DNA of 15,951 nt. It comes from an uncultured Gemmatimonadota bacterium. Its GTDB lineage: Bacteria > Gemmatimonadota > Gemmatimonadetes > Longimicrobiales > Gaopeijiaceae. The stretch spans positions 1 through 15,951 of the forward strand of contig CAKZOQ010000343.1 in the NCBI GenBank assembly GCA_937136445.1, in the 5' to 3' direction. Shown in pieces: positions 9,901-15,951 of the stretch. Each line of letters begins with the position of its first letter. Positions within the stretch are counted from its first letter, which is position 1. The position numbers were made by a program, and so were the translations under genes. The notes below the pieces were generated by a model that searched no databases, was not told where the DNA came from, and saw only the letters and a program-made list of their open reading frames with translations.

Positions 9901-11511
9901 TCACTCCGAGGCGACGGGATCCTCGTCCGGGGCGGGGAGCACCCCCGCCTCCCGGGCGGCGACACGGAGATCGTCCAACGCGACCCGGCCCGGCTCGTCC
10001 CAGTCCCACTGATCGGGAAGGCCGAGGTCCTCCGCGATGCAACCGTACGTCGTCTCCGCCGAGAGGAGGACCCCTGGCACGCCCGCCCCCGGATGGGTGC
10101 CGGCCCCCACCAAGTACAGGCCGTCCACGTCCTCGCTCCGGTTGTGGGGGCGGAACCAGGCCGTCTGGGTGAACTTGGGATCGATGGCGAAGGCGTTGCC
10201 CACCGTGGCGTTGAGCTCCGTCGCGAAGTCCTCGGGGGTGAAGACGTGGAGCACTTCGAGCTCCTTCCGGAGGTCGTCCAGCCCCCATTCCTCCAGGAAC
10301 TCCAGCACCCGCTCGGTGAAGGGCTCCTTCAGGCTGCTCCAGTCCAGCCCGGAGCGCTGGTTCGCCACCGGGATGAGCACGTACATGCTCTCCCCACCCT
10401 CTGGTGCCATGCTCGGGTCGGTCCGGGTGGGTGCGTGGAGGTACATGCTGAAGTCGTCCGGGAGGATCTTCTCGTCGAAGATGTCCTTCAGGAGTTCCTT
10501 GTAGCGCTCGGTGAGGATGAGGGTATGGTGCTCGAGCTTGGGGTACTGGCGTCGGGTCCCCAGGTAGAGCAGGAAGCAGGACATGCTCCAGTCCGTCTTG
10601 GCCAACTTCTTGTCGCTCCACCGCTTGCGGTGCTTCGTCTCAACCAGTGCGCCATAGGTGTGGCCGGGGTCGGCGTTGCTCACGACCAGGTCGGCCGGCA
10701 GGAGCTCTCCGTCCGTCCGCACACCGACGGTGCGACCCCCTCGCACCACGATCTCCTCGACCTCGGCGCCAGTACGGAGCTCGCCCCCCATCTCCTGGAA
10801 GTAGTCCGCCAGAGCTTGCACCACCGAGTACATCCCGCCCCGGGTGAACCAGACCCCACCCTCCCGCTCCAGGAAGGGGATCATGAGGTAGATGGCCGGC
10901 GTCGTGAACGGATTGCCGCCGACGAAGAGCGGATGGAAGGAGAAGATGAAGCGGTGGCGGAAATCCTCGAAGAAGCGGTTCACGAACATGCTCACCGGCA
11001 TCCACGCCTGGAGCTTGGCCACCCGGGGGAGGAACCGGAGCATGCTGCCCACCGAGTCGAAGGGTTTGGAGCCCAGGCGGTCGCCGATGACGGCGTCGTA
11101 GATGGGTCGGACCTTCGTGAGGAAGGTGTCCAGATTCGCGGCGTCGTCGGCGTTGTAGCGGGCCATCTGGCTCCGCATGGCCTCCATGTCCCCGGTGTAG
11201 TCCAGGACCGTCCCGTCATGGAAGTAGATGCGGTAGTAGGGGTCGAGAGGCACCAGATCCACGTAGTCCTCCAGACGTCGTCCCCCGGCCTGGAAGATGG
11301 AGTCCAGGATGTGGGGCGCCGTGATGAGGCTCGGACCCATGTCGAAGACGTAGCCGCGGTCCTTCAACTGGTAGGCGCGCCCCCCGACCTTCTCCCGTTT
11401 CTCCAGGAGGGTGACCTGAACGCCGGCAGCCTGAAGCCGAGCGGCGGCGGCCAGGCCTCCGAAGCCGGCGCCTACGACGATGGCACGATGCCCCTGCGCC
11501 GGGTCATTCAT
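9901..11511 (-). CDS. crtI: phytoene desaturase (CrtI family)
   Basis: CrtI is an FAD-dependent, membrane-associated enzyme that desaturates phytoene stepwise to lycopene. The 536-residue product has the N-terminal dinucleotide fold (IVVGAGFGGLAAAARL, then LLEKREKVGGRAY), the central MGPSLITAPHIL, and the C-terminal family signature LVGAGTHPGAGVPGVLLSAE. The length is typical, with a ~50-residue acidic tail. I chose the ATG at 11511 because it is the first Met before the Rossmann fold and overlaps the stop of the preceding synthase gene as ATGA (11508-11511). The open frame continues upstream, but that is only antisense/out-of-frame DNA over the synthase. It is the last gene of the CarH-led operon. 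A related desaturase such as CrtD cannot be fully excluded, but overall similarity favours CrtI. Confidence 0.94.
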   Translation of the reverse strand: MNDPAQGHRAIVVGAGFGGLAAAARLQAAGVQVTLLEKREKVGGRAYQLKDRGYVFDMGPSLITAPHILDSIFQAGGRRLEDYVDLVPLDPYYRIYFHDGTVLDYTGDMEAMRSQMARYNADDAANLDTFLTKVRPIYDAVIGDRLGSKPFDSVGSMLRFLPRVAKLQAWMPVSMFVNRFFEDFRHRFIFSFHPLFVGGNPFTTPAIYLMIPFLEREGGVWFTRGGMYSVVQALADYFQEMGGELRTGAEVEEIVVRGGRTVGVRTDGELLPADLVVSNADPGHTYGALVETKHRKRWSDKKLAKTDWSMSCFLLYLGTRRQYPKLEHHTLILTERYKELLKDIFDEKILPDDFSMYLHAPTRTDPSMAPEGGESMYVLIPVANQRSGLDWSSLKEPFTERVLEFLEEWGLDDLRKELEVLHVFTPEDFATELNATVGNAFAIDPKFTQTAWFRPHNRSEDVDGLYLVGAGTHPGAGVPGVLLSAETTYGCIAEDLGLPDQWDWDEPGRVALDDLRVAAREAGVLPAPDEDPVASE

Positions 11512-12533
11512 CCGGCGGCCCGGGAGGGAAGGGCGGAGTCGGCGGGATCGCCGGGTTCGGCCTGCTCGGGAACATAGGACGCCTCTTCGGCGGAGAGCTG
11601 GGCCTCCACGCCTTTCCTGGCCATGGTCACCCACCCCTGTAGGATCGTGGTGAGGAGACGGCACCCCTGCGACGCCGCCTGCACGCGACATTCGAGAGCG
11701 GACGCTCGGGATTCCAATCGCCCCAGGGCACGTCGAAGAAGGGGCGGACCGTCCTCGGAGGTGCGGGTGAGGGCGGCCAGGATCTCGTCGGGTTCGGCAG
11801 ACAGGGCCGGGGCTCCGGGGATGCCGAGGAGCCAGGTCCAGGTGCCTCGCCGATGGTCCTGCAGTCCCGGCTTGCCCGTGTCGGCGGCTGGGCAATAGTC
11901 CAGGAGATCGTCCACCATCTGGTAGAAGATCCCGAGTTCCTCGCCGAGCTTCGTTCGATCCTCGGCGACGGGGGAAGCCTCGGGGACCAGAGCCGAAAGG
12001 GCCGCCGCCGCCCCGAAGAGCCGGCCGGTCTTCCAGGCCACGAGCTCTTCGTACGCGGCGAGGGAAAGAGGACAGGCGCCGGAGCGGCCCTGACGCCGTT
12101 CCCCCACCACCGTTCCGTGCACGGCCTGGAGGAAGACGTCCAGGAAGGCCGGGGAGGCCGTGCGAGCGGCGGCCCGGTAGCTCCCGGTGAGGTATTCGTC
12201 CCCCCGGAGGAGGGCGACGGAAGGGCCGAACTCGGCGGCGACGGTCGGCACCCCGCGCCGACGGTCGGAAGCGTCCACCACGTCGTCGTGGAGCAGGGAG
12301 GCCTCGTGGGCCATCTCCACGGCCAGCGCACCGGACCAGAATCGCAGGTCCAACTCCGAGCGACGGCTCGGCGCCACCAGACCGAAGGCCATCACGGACC
12401 GCAGCAGCTTTCCGTCCAGCGAGGGGACGGAAACACCCGCCTCCGCCAGCGCGCCGGCCGCCTCTCTCAGCCCGGGGAGGACGGCGTCGCGCGGCGAGGT
12501 GTCGGCGGGGACCAGCTCCAGGGATCCGGTCAT
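11508..12533 (-). CDS. crtE: trans-isoprenyl (probably geranylgeranyl) diphosphate synthase, divergent
   Basis: The 341-residue product belongs to the polyprenyl synthetase family, which condenses isopentenyl diphosphate with allylic diphosphates. The first aspartate-rich motif HDDVVD (D83, D84, D87) is followed by RRRGVPT. The second, VDDLLD (D208, D209, D212), comes after WKTGRLF, so both metal-binding sites look intact. Several other positions are unusual. The GGKRxRP motif reads LDGKLLRSV (39-47), losing the proline. The region after the second motif reads GLQDHRRGTWTWLL rather than the common G-DL-x-GK-TLP pattern. The start is set by ATGA overlap with cruF (12530-12533). Sitting between cruF and crtI it probably makes the C20 precursor for carotenoids, so crtE is a contextual name. 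A longer-chain product is possible. Confidence 0.82.
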   Translation of the reverse strand: MTGSLELVPADTSPRDAVLPGLREAAGALAEAGVSVPSLDGKLLRSVMAFGLVAPSRRSELDLRFWSGALAVEMAHEASLLHDDVVDASDRRRGVPTVAAEFGPSVALLRGDEYLTGSYRAAARTASPAFLDVFLQAVHGTVVGERRQGRSGACPLSLAAYEELVAWKTGRLFGAAAALSALVPEASPVAEDRTKLGEELGIFYQMVDDLLDYCPAADTGKPGLQDHRRGTWTWLLGIPGAPALSAEPDEILAALTRTSEDGPPLLRRALGRLESRASALECRVQAASQGCRLLTTILQGWVTMARKGVEAQLSAEEASYVPEQAEPGDPADSALPSRAAG

Positions 12534-13393
12534 GATGCAAGGGAGGCCGGGGTGGGGCTGCTCTCGACGCCCGACCGCTCGCCGCCGCCGAGGGCCCGGA
12601 CCAGGAGGACGCACGCACCCATTCCCGCCACGGTCACGAGGACGCCGGTCCAGGATCCCGAGCCCACCAGCATGCCGATGGGCAGGAGCGCCACGACGAC
12701 GTAGTACGCGATCATCCAGCGGACCGGCAGTTGGTGGAAGCCGGTACGATCGGCCAGCGCCTCGAGGGCGGCCATGAGGGCCAGTCCCGTGACGTACCAC
12801 CCCAGGAGATTCAGCCAGGGCATGCCGTAGTAGGGCCCGCTCTCCTCCCACCGCCAGTAGGCCGTCAGGTAGCTCATGGCCGGATCCAGAGCCAGGTCCC
12901 AGGCCACCAACCAGACGGGCGCCACAAGAACCCGCGCCAACCAGGACCCGGCCTGCGGAAGCGCCGCCCGGGTCATGACCCAGGCCGGCAGCGCCATGAG
13001 GAACCAGCTCAGCGGGATGAGGACGGGGACGCGCCCACCCAGCTTGTAGCCCAGGAGGCCCGTGTAGCCGTAGCCGCCGAAGGGAATCCCGTAGCCGGTG
13101 CCCACATGCTCGGCGGTGAAGCTCAGAACATAGACGGCCAGAAGAGCCGGCAGCCAGCGCCCTCCCAGGCGCCCGACCAGGACCACCGCCAGCGCCACGA
13201 AGGCCAGGAGGATGTGGAGCTGCGCGAAGAACTGGAAGGAGATCCGGAAGAAGGCCAGGGAGAACGCGTCCTGAGGGATCCGCTCCGGGTGCAGCGCGAA
13301 GACCGAGTAGCCGCCGACGGCGAGGAGGGTGAAGCCCAGAAGCACCGCGAGGCCCAGGACCTCCCGGCGGCGGGCGTCCAACAAGTGGCTCAT
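12530..13393 (-). CDS. cruF: CruF-type carotenoid 1,2-hydratase, integral membrane protein
   Basis: This 287-residue, strongly hydrophobic protein (about seven or eight membrane segments) matches the carotenoid biosynthesis family that contains CruF (Pfam Caroten_synth). CruF adds water to the psi end of gamma-carotene or lycopene-type carotenoids. Family marks include FTAEHVGTGYGIPFGGYGYTG (about 92-112, with E95), LLGYKLGGRVPVLIPLSW (113-130), WDLALDPAM (165-173) and GMPWLNLLGW. The ATG at 13393 overlaps the CarH stop as ATGA. An upstream in-frame start at 13459 would add 22 residues overlapping the regulator and is less likely. The product implies a hydroxylated carotenoid. Phytoene synthase (crtB) and glycosyltransferase genes are not in the window. 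Confidence 0.87.
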   Translation of the reverse strand: MSHLLDARRREVLGLAVLLGFTLLAVGGYSVFALHPERIPQDAFSLAFFRISFQFFAQLHILLAFVALAVVLVGRLGGRWLPALLAVYVLSFTAEHVGTGYGIPFGGYGYTGLLGYKLGGRVPVLIPLSWFLMALPAWVMTRAALPQAGSWLARVLVAPVWLVAWDLALDPAMSYLTAYWRWEESGPYYGMPWLNLLGWYVTGLALMAALEALADRTGFHQLPVRWMIAYYVVVALLPIGMLVGSGSWTGVLVTVAGMGACVLLVRALGGGERSGVESSPTPASLAS

Positions 13394-14337
13394 GCCTGTA
13401 CGTGCTCGGCTCGGGGGATGGGCCCACCCTGATCCAGTGTCATCTCCAGCTCGGCGCACGAACCGTACATGTCAACCCGCTCGAAGGGCCCTTCGGTCGC
13501 TTCGGGGTCGACGGGGCTCGCCAGTGAGCCGCCGAGTGCCAGGGTGTAGGGATGCTCAGCATGGTAGAATTCGGAGAGGATCCGCACCAGTCGAGCCACC
13601 TCGCCGGTGGTGGCGGGCGGGGTGAGGGAGATGCAGACCAGACCGGCCCCCCGCCCCTCCTGGATGGCTCCGAAGTCCTCCACCGGAACATCTGGACCCA
13701 GGTAGTAGACCTCCCAGCCCTTCCGCTCCAGCAGCACCCGCACGCAAAGGCTCCCGAGATGGTGCTGATTCCCCTCCGTGGAGCCCACGACGGCGATGCG
13801 CTCTCCGTGCCCGCGGGGGAGGGATCCGGCCACCTCCCTGCGGTACTCCAGCAGCACCTCGATCATGGCCTGCGTGACCATGTGCTCCTCGCCGGCACGG
13901 AGCTTCCCCGCGTGCCAGGCTCCACCCACCTGCTCCATGAGCCCCCGGATGCCCTCGTCGCAGAAGCGCGAGAAGGGGATGATTTCACTCCGGGCCAGGG
14001 TGAGGAAGAGGTCGTGGAGACGTTGAAGCTGTCCCCGGAAGACCCAACTCATGGCCAGGGAATGGAATCGCCGGAAGGAGTCGTCGTCCTGAAGCTCCTG
14101 AAGAGCGGTCCAGACGTGGGGCTCGTACGGGTGGAAGGGCGAGAGGATCGTGTCGATCTCGTTCTCGCGGGCGAAGAGCTGCAGGTCCTCCAGGTGGATG
14201 CGTCGATGACCCCCGCCGGTCTTGGAGGACGCCAGCGCCCCGTCGTTGCACCAACGTTTGACGGTGGAGGGATGCACGTCCAGAAGCTCGGCTGCCTGCG
14301 TGCTCGTGAGGCTGAGGTCAGGATTGAAGTGCTCCAT
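13390..14337 (-). CDS. carH: CarH/LitR-like adenosylcobalamin-dependent photoreceptor repressor
   Basis: This 315-residue protein has a MerR/excisionase-type winged helix (about 9-56: LTSTQAAELLDVHPSTVKRW, then GGGHRRIHLEDL), a helical B12-binding domain (about 75-170) and a Rossmann B12-binding domain (about 178-300). The photosensor signature W-x9-EH is exact: W141, E151 and H152. H142 matches the histidine that ligates cobalt after light in Thermus CarH. The lower cobalt ligand is H192 in NQHHLG, with LGPDVP downstream. CarH-type proteins bind DNA as tetramers with adenosylcobalamin in the dark and fall apart in light. AAGGGGG lies 5 nt before the ATG. It leads the operon with cruF, crtE-like and crtI, and its own promoter holds a CarH-like operator, so autorepression is expected. 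LitR is an equivalent name. Confidence 0.93.
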   Translation of the reverse strand: MEHFNPDLSLTSTQAAELLDVHPSTVKRWCNDGALASSKTGGGHRRIHLEDLQLFARENEIDTILSPFHPYEPHVWTALQELQDDDSFRRFHSLAMSWVFRGQLQRLHDLFLTLARSEIIPFSRFCDEGIRGLMEQVGGAWHAGKLRAGEEHMVTQAMIEVLLEYRREVAGSLPRGHGERIAVVGSTEGNQHHLGSLCVRVLLERKGWEVYYLGPDVPVEDFGAIQEGRGAGLVCISLTPPATTGEVARLVRILSEFYHAEHPYTLALGGSLASPVDPEATEGPFERVDMYGSCAELEMTLDQGGPIPRAEHVQA

Positions 14338-14409
14338 GGAGTCCCCCTTGGTGCGGACGATGCGGCGGGAGGCATGGCATACCCCCCGATTCTCCCCATC
14401 AATCTCGAC

Positions 14410-14442
14410 CGCTGTTCATGGGTCGTCAAGGAATTGTACAAC
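14410..14442 (-). promoter_or_regulatory. CarH-type operator: three 11-bp direct repeats over the -35 box
   Basis: On the minus strand TGTACA (14440-14435), TTGACG (14429-14424) and TGAACA (14418-14413) are spaced exactly 11 bp. Units one and three match the nnTnnACAnnn consensus known for the Thermus CarH operator. Unit two matches except for one base, and it is itself a good -35 hexamer. With a 17-bp spacer the -10 would be the weak GAGATT (14406-14401), giving a leader of about 55-60 nt before the carH ATG. One repressor DNA-binding domain per repeat, blocking the -35, is the expected mode. No fourth unit is seen on either side. Confidence 0.78.
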
Positions 14443-14514
14443 TCAAAGCGTCCATCCACCGAGGTATCCGCGTTTTTTCCCTCCGACAGGTGCCGGAATC
14501 GGCTGGAGATCGGT

Positions 14515-15201
14515 CTATTCCCCGCCGTGCGGACGGTCGGGTCCCGACAAGGGGTCCTCGAGGAGCTCACCCTCCGGGCCCAACGCCGGGTACGACCGTC
14601 CGAGGTCGCGGCATCGTCGGGCCAGCTCCGGGTGGCACCATTCGAAGAGGATCCGTCGGAACCGGTCGGGCTCGAGACGGGACTCCTGGTAGAGACCTGC
14701 CGCCGTTCGCTGGCGGTGGGCTTCGTAGAGCAGGAGGGCCGTCGCTACCGAGACGTTCAGCGAACGGACCATCCCCTCCATGGGAATGACCACGGTGCCG
14801 TCGGCCAGCTCGAGCCCCCGGTCCGAGACCCCATGGAGCTCGGCGCCCATCATGAGGCAGGTGGGCCGGGTGAAGTCCACGGCACGGAAGTCCACGGCGC
14901 CTTCACCCGGGTGGGCGGCGAGGACGGTCAATCCCTGGGCGTGGAGGTCCGCCACCGCCGCGTCCACGTCCTCGTGGCGGTGCACATGGATCCACTTCTT
15001 GGTGCCCCCCGAGGTGTCGTGGTGCACTTCCAACCCCCCGCGGGGGGGGACGGCATGGGCCTCCAGCACCCCCGCTGCGTCGCAGTTCCGCAGGATGGCG
15101 GAGAGGTTGTGGGGCTTGTGGACCTGCTCCATGAGCACGGTGAGGTCTGGCTGACGGCGCTCCAGGACGGAGCGGAGGCGGCGGTACCGGCGAGAACGCA
15201 T
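14515..15201 (-). CDS. trmH: tRNA (guanosine(18)-2'-O)-methyltransferase TrmH
   Basis: TrmH is a SPOUT-class methyltransferase that uses S-adenosylmethionine to methylate the 2'-OH of G18 in the tRNA D-loop. The 228-residue product aligns end to end, from memory, with E. coli TrmH (229 residues). It begins MRSRRYRRLRSVLERRQPDL and continues with MEQVHKPHNLSAILRNCDAAG, where N and R of NxxAxxR match SPOUT motif 1. VDFTRPTCLMMGAE is motif 2, and IPMEGMVRSLNVSVATALLLYE is motif 3 of the trefoil knot. I chose the ATG at 15201 by this alignment. The open frame extends to 15369, but the added stretch is Pro/Arg-rich and unlike the family. No Shine-Dalgarno site is seen. The C-terminal extension after the knot (RLEPDRFRRILFEWCHPELA) is also TrmH-like. 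It stands alone upstream of carH. Confidence 0.92.
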   Translation of the reverse strand: MRSRRYRRLRSVLERRQPDLTVLMEQVHKPHNLSAILRNCDAAGVLEAHAVPPRGGLEVHHDTSGGTKKWIHVHRHEDVDAAVADLHAQGLTVLAAHPGEGAVDFRAVDFTRPTCLMMGAELHGVSDRGLELADGTVVIPMEGMVRSLNVSVATALLLYEAHRQRTAAGLYQESRLEPDRFRRILFEWCHPELARRCRDLGRSYPALGPEGELLEDPLSGPDRPHGGE

Positions 15202-15330
15202 GCGGTAGGGGACGGTGGGTCCGGAGGAGAGTGCGGGGGTGTGGATCGCCAACGTACCGGGGCCGCTGGCGAGGCGTCGAGGGGCGGGATCGGGTTGTCG
15301 GCGAGGCACCGCTCCGCCCCGTGGGCAAGC

Positions 15331-15360
15331 CGGGGCTTTCGTGGGGGAGCTTCGGGGCTT
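15331..15360 (+). repeat. pair of 8-bp direct repeats upstream of the TRAP gene
   Basis: CGGGGCTT occurs at 15331-15338 and again at 15353-15360, a 22-bp spacing or about two helical turns. It lies 54-83 bp before the dctP-like start in the 212-bp gap shared with trmH. The spacing would suit a dimeric activator, but chance is possible in this GC-rich DNA. I see no convincing promoter hexamers in this gap. Confidence 0.3.
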
Positions 15361-15413
15361 CCCTTCCACGGATCCGGGCGCGGCACCTGGACCCGGTCTC
15401 AGGGAGACGGAGC

Positions 15414-15951
15414 ATGCGGCGACGAAGGTTCGTGGAGCGGATGGGGGTCCTGGGCGGAGCCGGGCTGGTTGCGGGGTGCGGGGCGGGGGAGGAGTCCACC
15501 CCCGCGGCGGGATCCGGGACGGTCTCGGGTCCTCGCGTGGAGTGGCGCCTGGCCTCGAGCTATCCGGCGAGCCTGGGGATCATCATGGGAGCGGCCGAAT
15601 CGCTGGCGGCGCGTGTGTCGGCGGTCACCGGAGGCCGCTTCCGCATCCGGGTCTACCCGGCGGGAGAGATCGTCCCAGGACTCCAGGTCATGGATGCGGT
15701 GCAGCAGGGCACGGTGCAGGCGGGCCACACGGCGAGCTACTTCTACACCGGGAAGAATCCGGCGCTGGCCTTCGACACCGGCGTACCCTTCGGGCTCACT
15801 GCACGGCAGCAGAACGCATGGCTCTACGGAGCGGGGGGAATCGAACTCCTCCGGCCGATCTTCGCCGAGCTCGGGGTGGTGCAGTTCCCCATGGGCAACA
15901 CCGGGTGCCAGATGGGCGGCTGGTTCCGCGAACCCCTCACCGACCGCTCCC
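15414..15951 (+). CDS. TRAP transporter substrate-binding lipoprotein, DctP/TakP-like (cut by window edge)
   Basis: The visible 179 residues are the N-terminal half of a TRAP-type solute-binding protein, which captures organic acids in the periplasm for a sodium-driven membrane permease. The leader MRRRRFVERMGVLGGAG has a twin-arginine motif, then a hydrophobic core and a lipobox (LVAGC, Cys22). It should therefore be exported folded by Tat and lipidated. The mature part has EWRLASSYPASLGI, LAARVSAVTGGRFRIRVYPAGEIVPG, VMDAVQQGTVQAGH and NTGCQMGGWF. The last of these is typical of the TakP / 'mannitol-chloroaromatic' subgroup that binds 2-oxo acids. AGGGAG lies 7 nt before the ATG. The gene runs off the window, and the permease genes usually found with it would lie beyond 15951. 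The ligand is unproven. Confidence 0.9.
   Translation, partial: MRRRRFVERMGVLGGAGLVAGCGAGEESTPAAGSGTVSGPRVEWRLASSYPASLGIIMGAAESLAARVSAVTGGRFRIRVYPAGEIVPGLQVMDAVQQGTVQAGHTASYFYTGKNPALAFDTGVPFGLTARQQNAWLYGAGGIELLRPIFAELGVVQFPMGNTGCQMGGWFREPLTDRS

Noticed and set aside
10093..11577. A 494-codon plus-strand frame opposite crtI.
   Set aside because: It is low-complexity, with no recognisable domain, and crtI on the other strand has clear family signatures.
11512..13427. Long N-terminal extensions of crtI and of the prenyl synthase in their open frames.
   Set aside because: The extended parts are frame-shifted readings of the preceding genes; the ATGA overlaps and family alignments fix shorter starts.
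14472..14500. Possible terminator (T6 run next to CCGACAGGTGCCGG) after trmH.
   Set aside because: The T-run lies on the wrong side of the weak hairpin for plus-strand transcription and is an A-run on the minus strand, so it cannot terminate trmH.
15202..15369. Upstream extension of trmH to an ATG at 15369.
   Set aside because: The added 56 residues are Pro/Arg/Ser-rich and absent from TrmH proteins, and the family start aligns with the ATG at 15201.

Overview
The window is GC-rich, densely packed bacterial chromosome. It carries twelve complete genes and two genes cut by its ends, and has no non-coding gap over about 215 bp. I see no rRNA, tRNA, CRISPR array, insertion sequence or phage gene. 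A Tat-type lipoprotein signal and a TRAP transporter binding protein suggest a cell with a periplasm. A CruF-type carotenoid hydratase beside CrtI and a B12 photoreceptor would fit a Gemmatimonadota-like or similar high-GC lineage. That placement is a low-confidence inference, because the window has no phylogenetic marker.

Region 1 (1-2714) is central carbon metabolism. The N-terminus of a DAHP synthase reads leftwards. It is divergent from rpiA, rpe and a PIG-L family deacetylase, which are coupled by 4-bp stop/start overlaps. Ribose-5-phosphate isomerase and ribulose-phosphate epimerase feed the pentose phosphate pathway that makes erythrose-4-phosphate, a DAHP synthase substrate. The shared 152-bp gap holds a 17-bp palindrome.

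Region 2 (2783-6902) is a split phosphorelay: a stand-alone Hpt protein, a single-domain response regulator, and a large membrane hybrid histidine kinase (MASE3-like membrane sensor, two PAS, HisKA, HATPase, two receiver domains). No DNA-binding output domain is encoded here.

Region 3 (6963-14337) is a light-response island. A class II DNA photolyase and a TIGR01777-family SDR protein with an N-terminal SRPBCC-like domain read rightwards. They converge on a leftward operon of a CarH/LitR-like B12 photoreceptor repressor, cruF, a polyprenyl diphosphate synthase and crtI. Each junction in that operon is an ATGA overlap. The regulator keeps every recognised B12- and light-sensing residue (W141, H142, E151, H152, H192). 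Its promoter carries three TnnAC(A/G) units spaced exactly 11 bp, the middle one being the -35 hexamer TTGACG. This is the arrangement known for the Thermus CarH operator, so a light-released, autoregulated carotenoid operon is strongly suggested. It is the best find in the window.

Region 4 (14515-15951) holds trmH, reading leftwards, and the start of a Tat-exported TRAP solute-binding lipoprotein, reading rightwards and cut by the window end.
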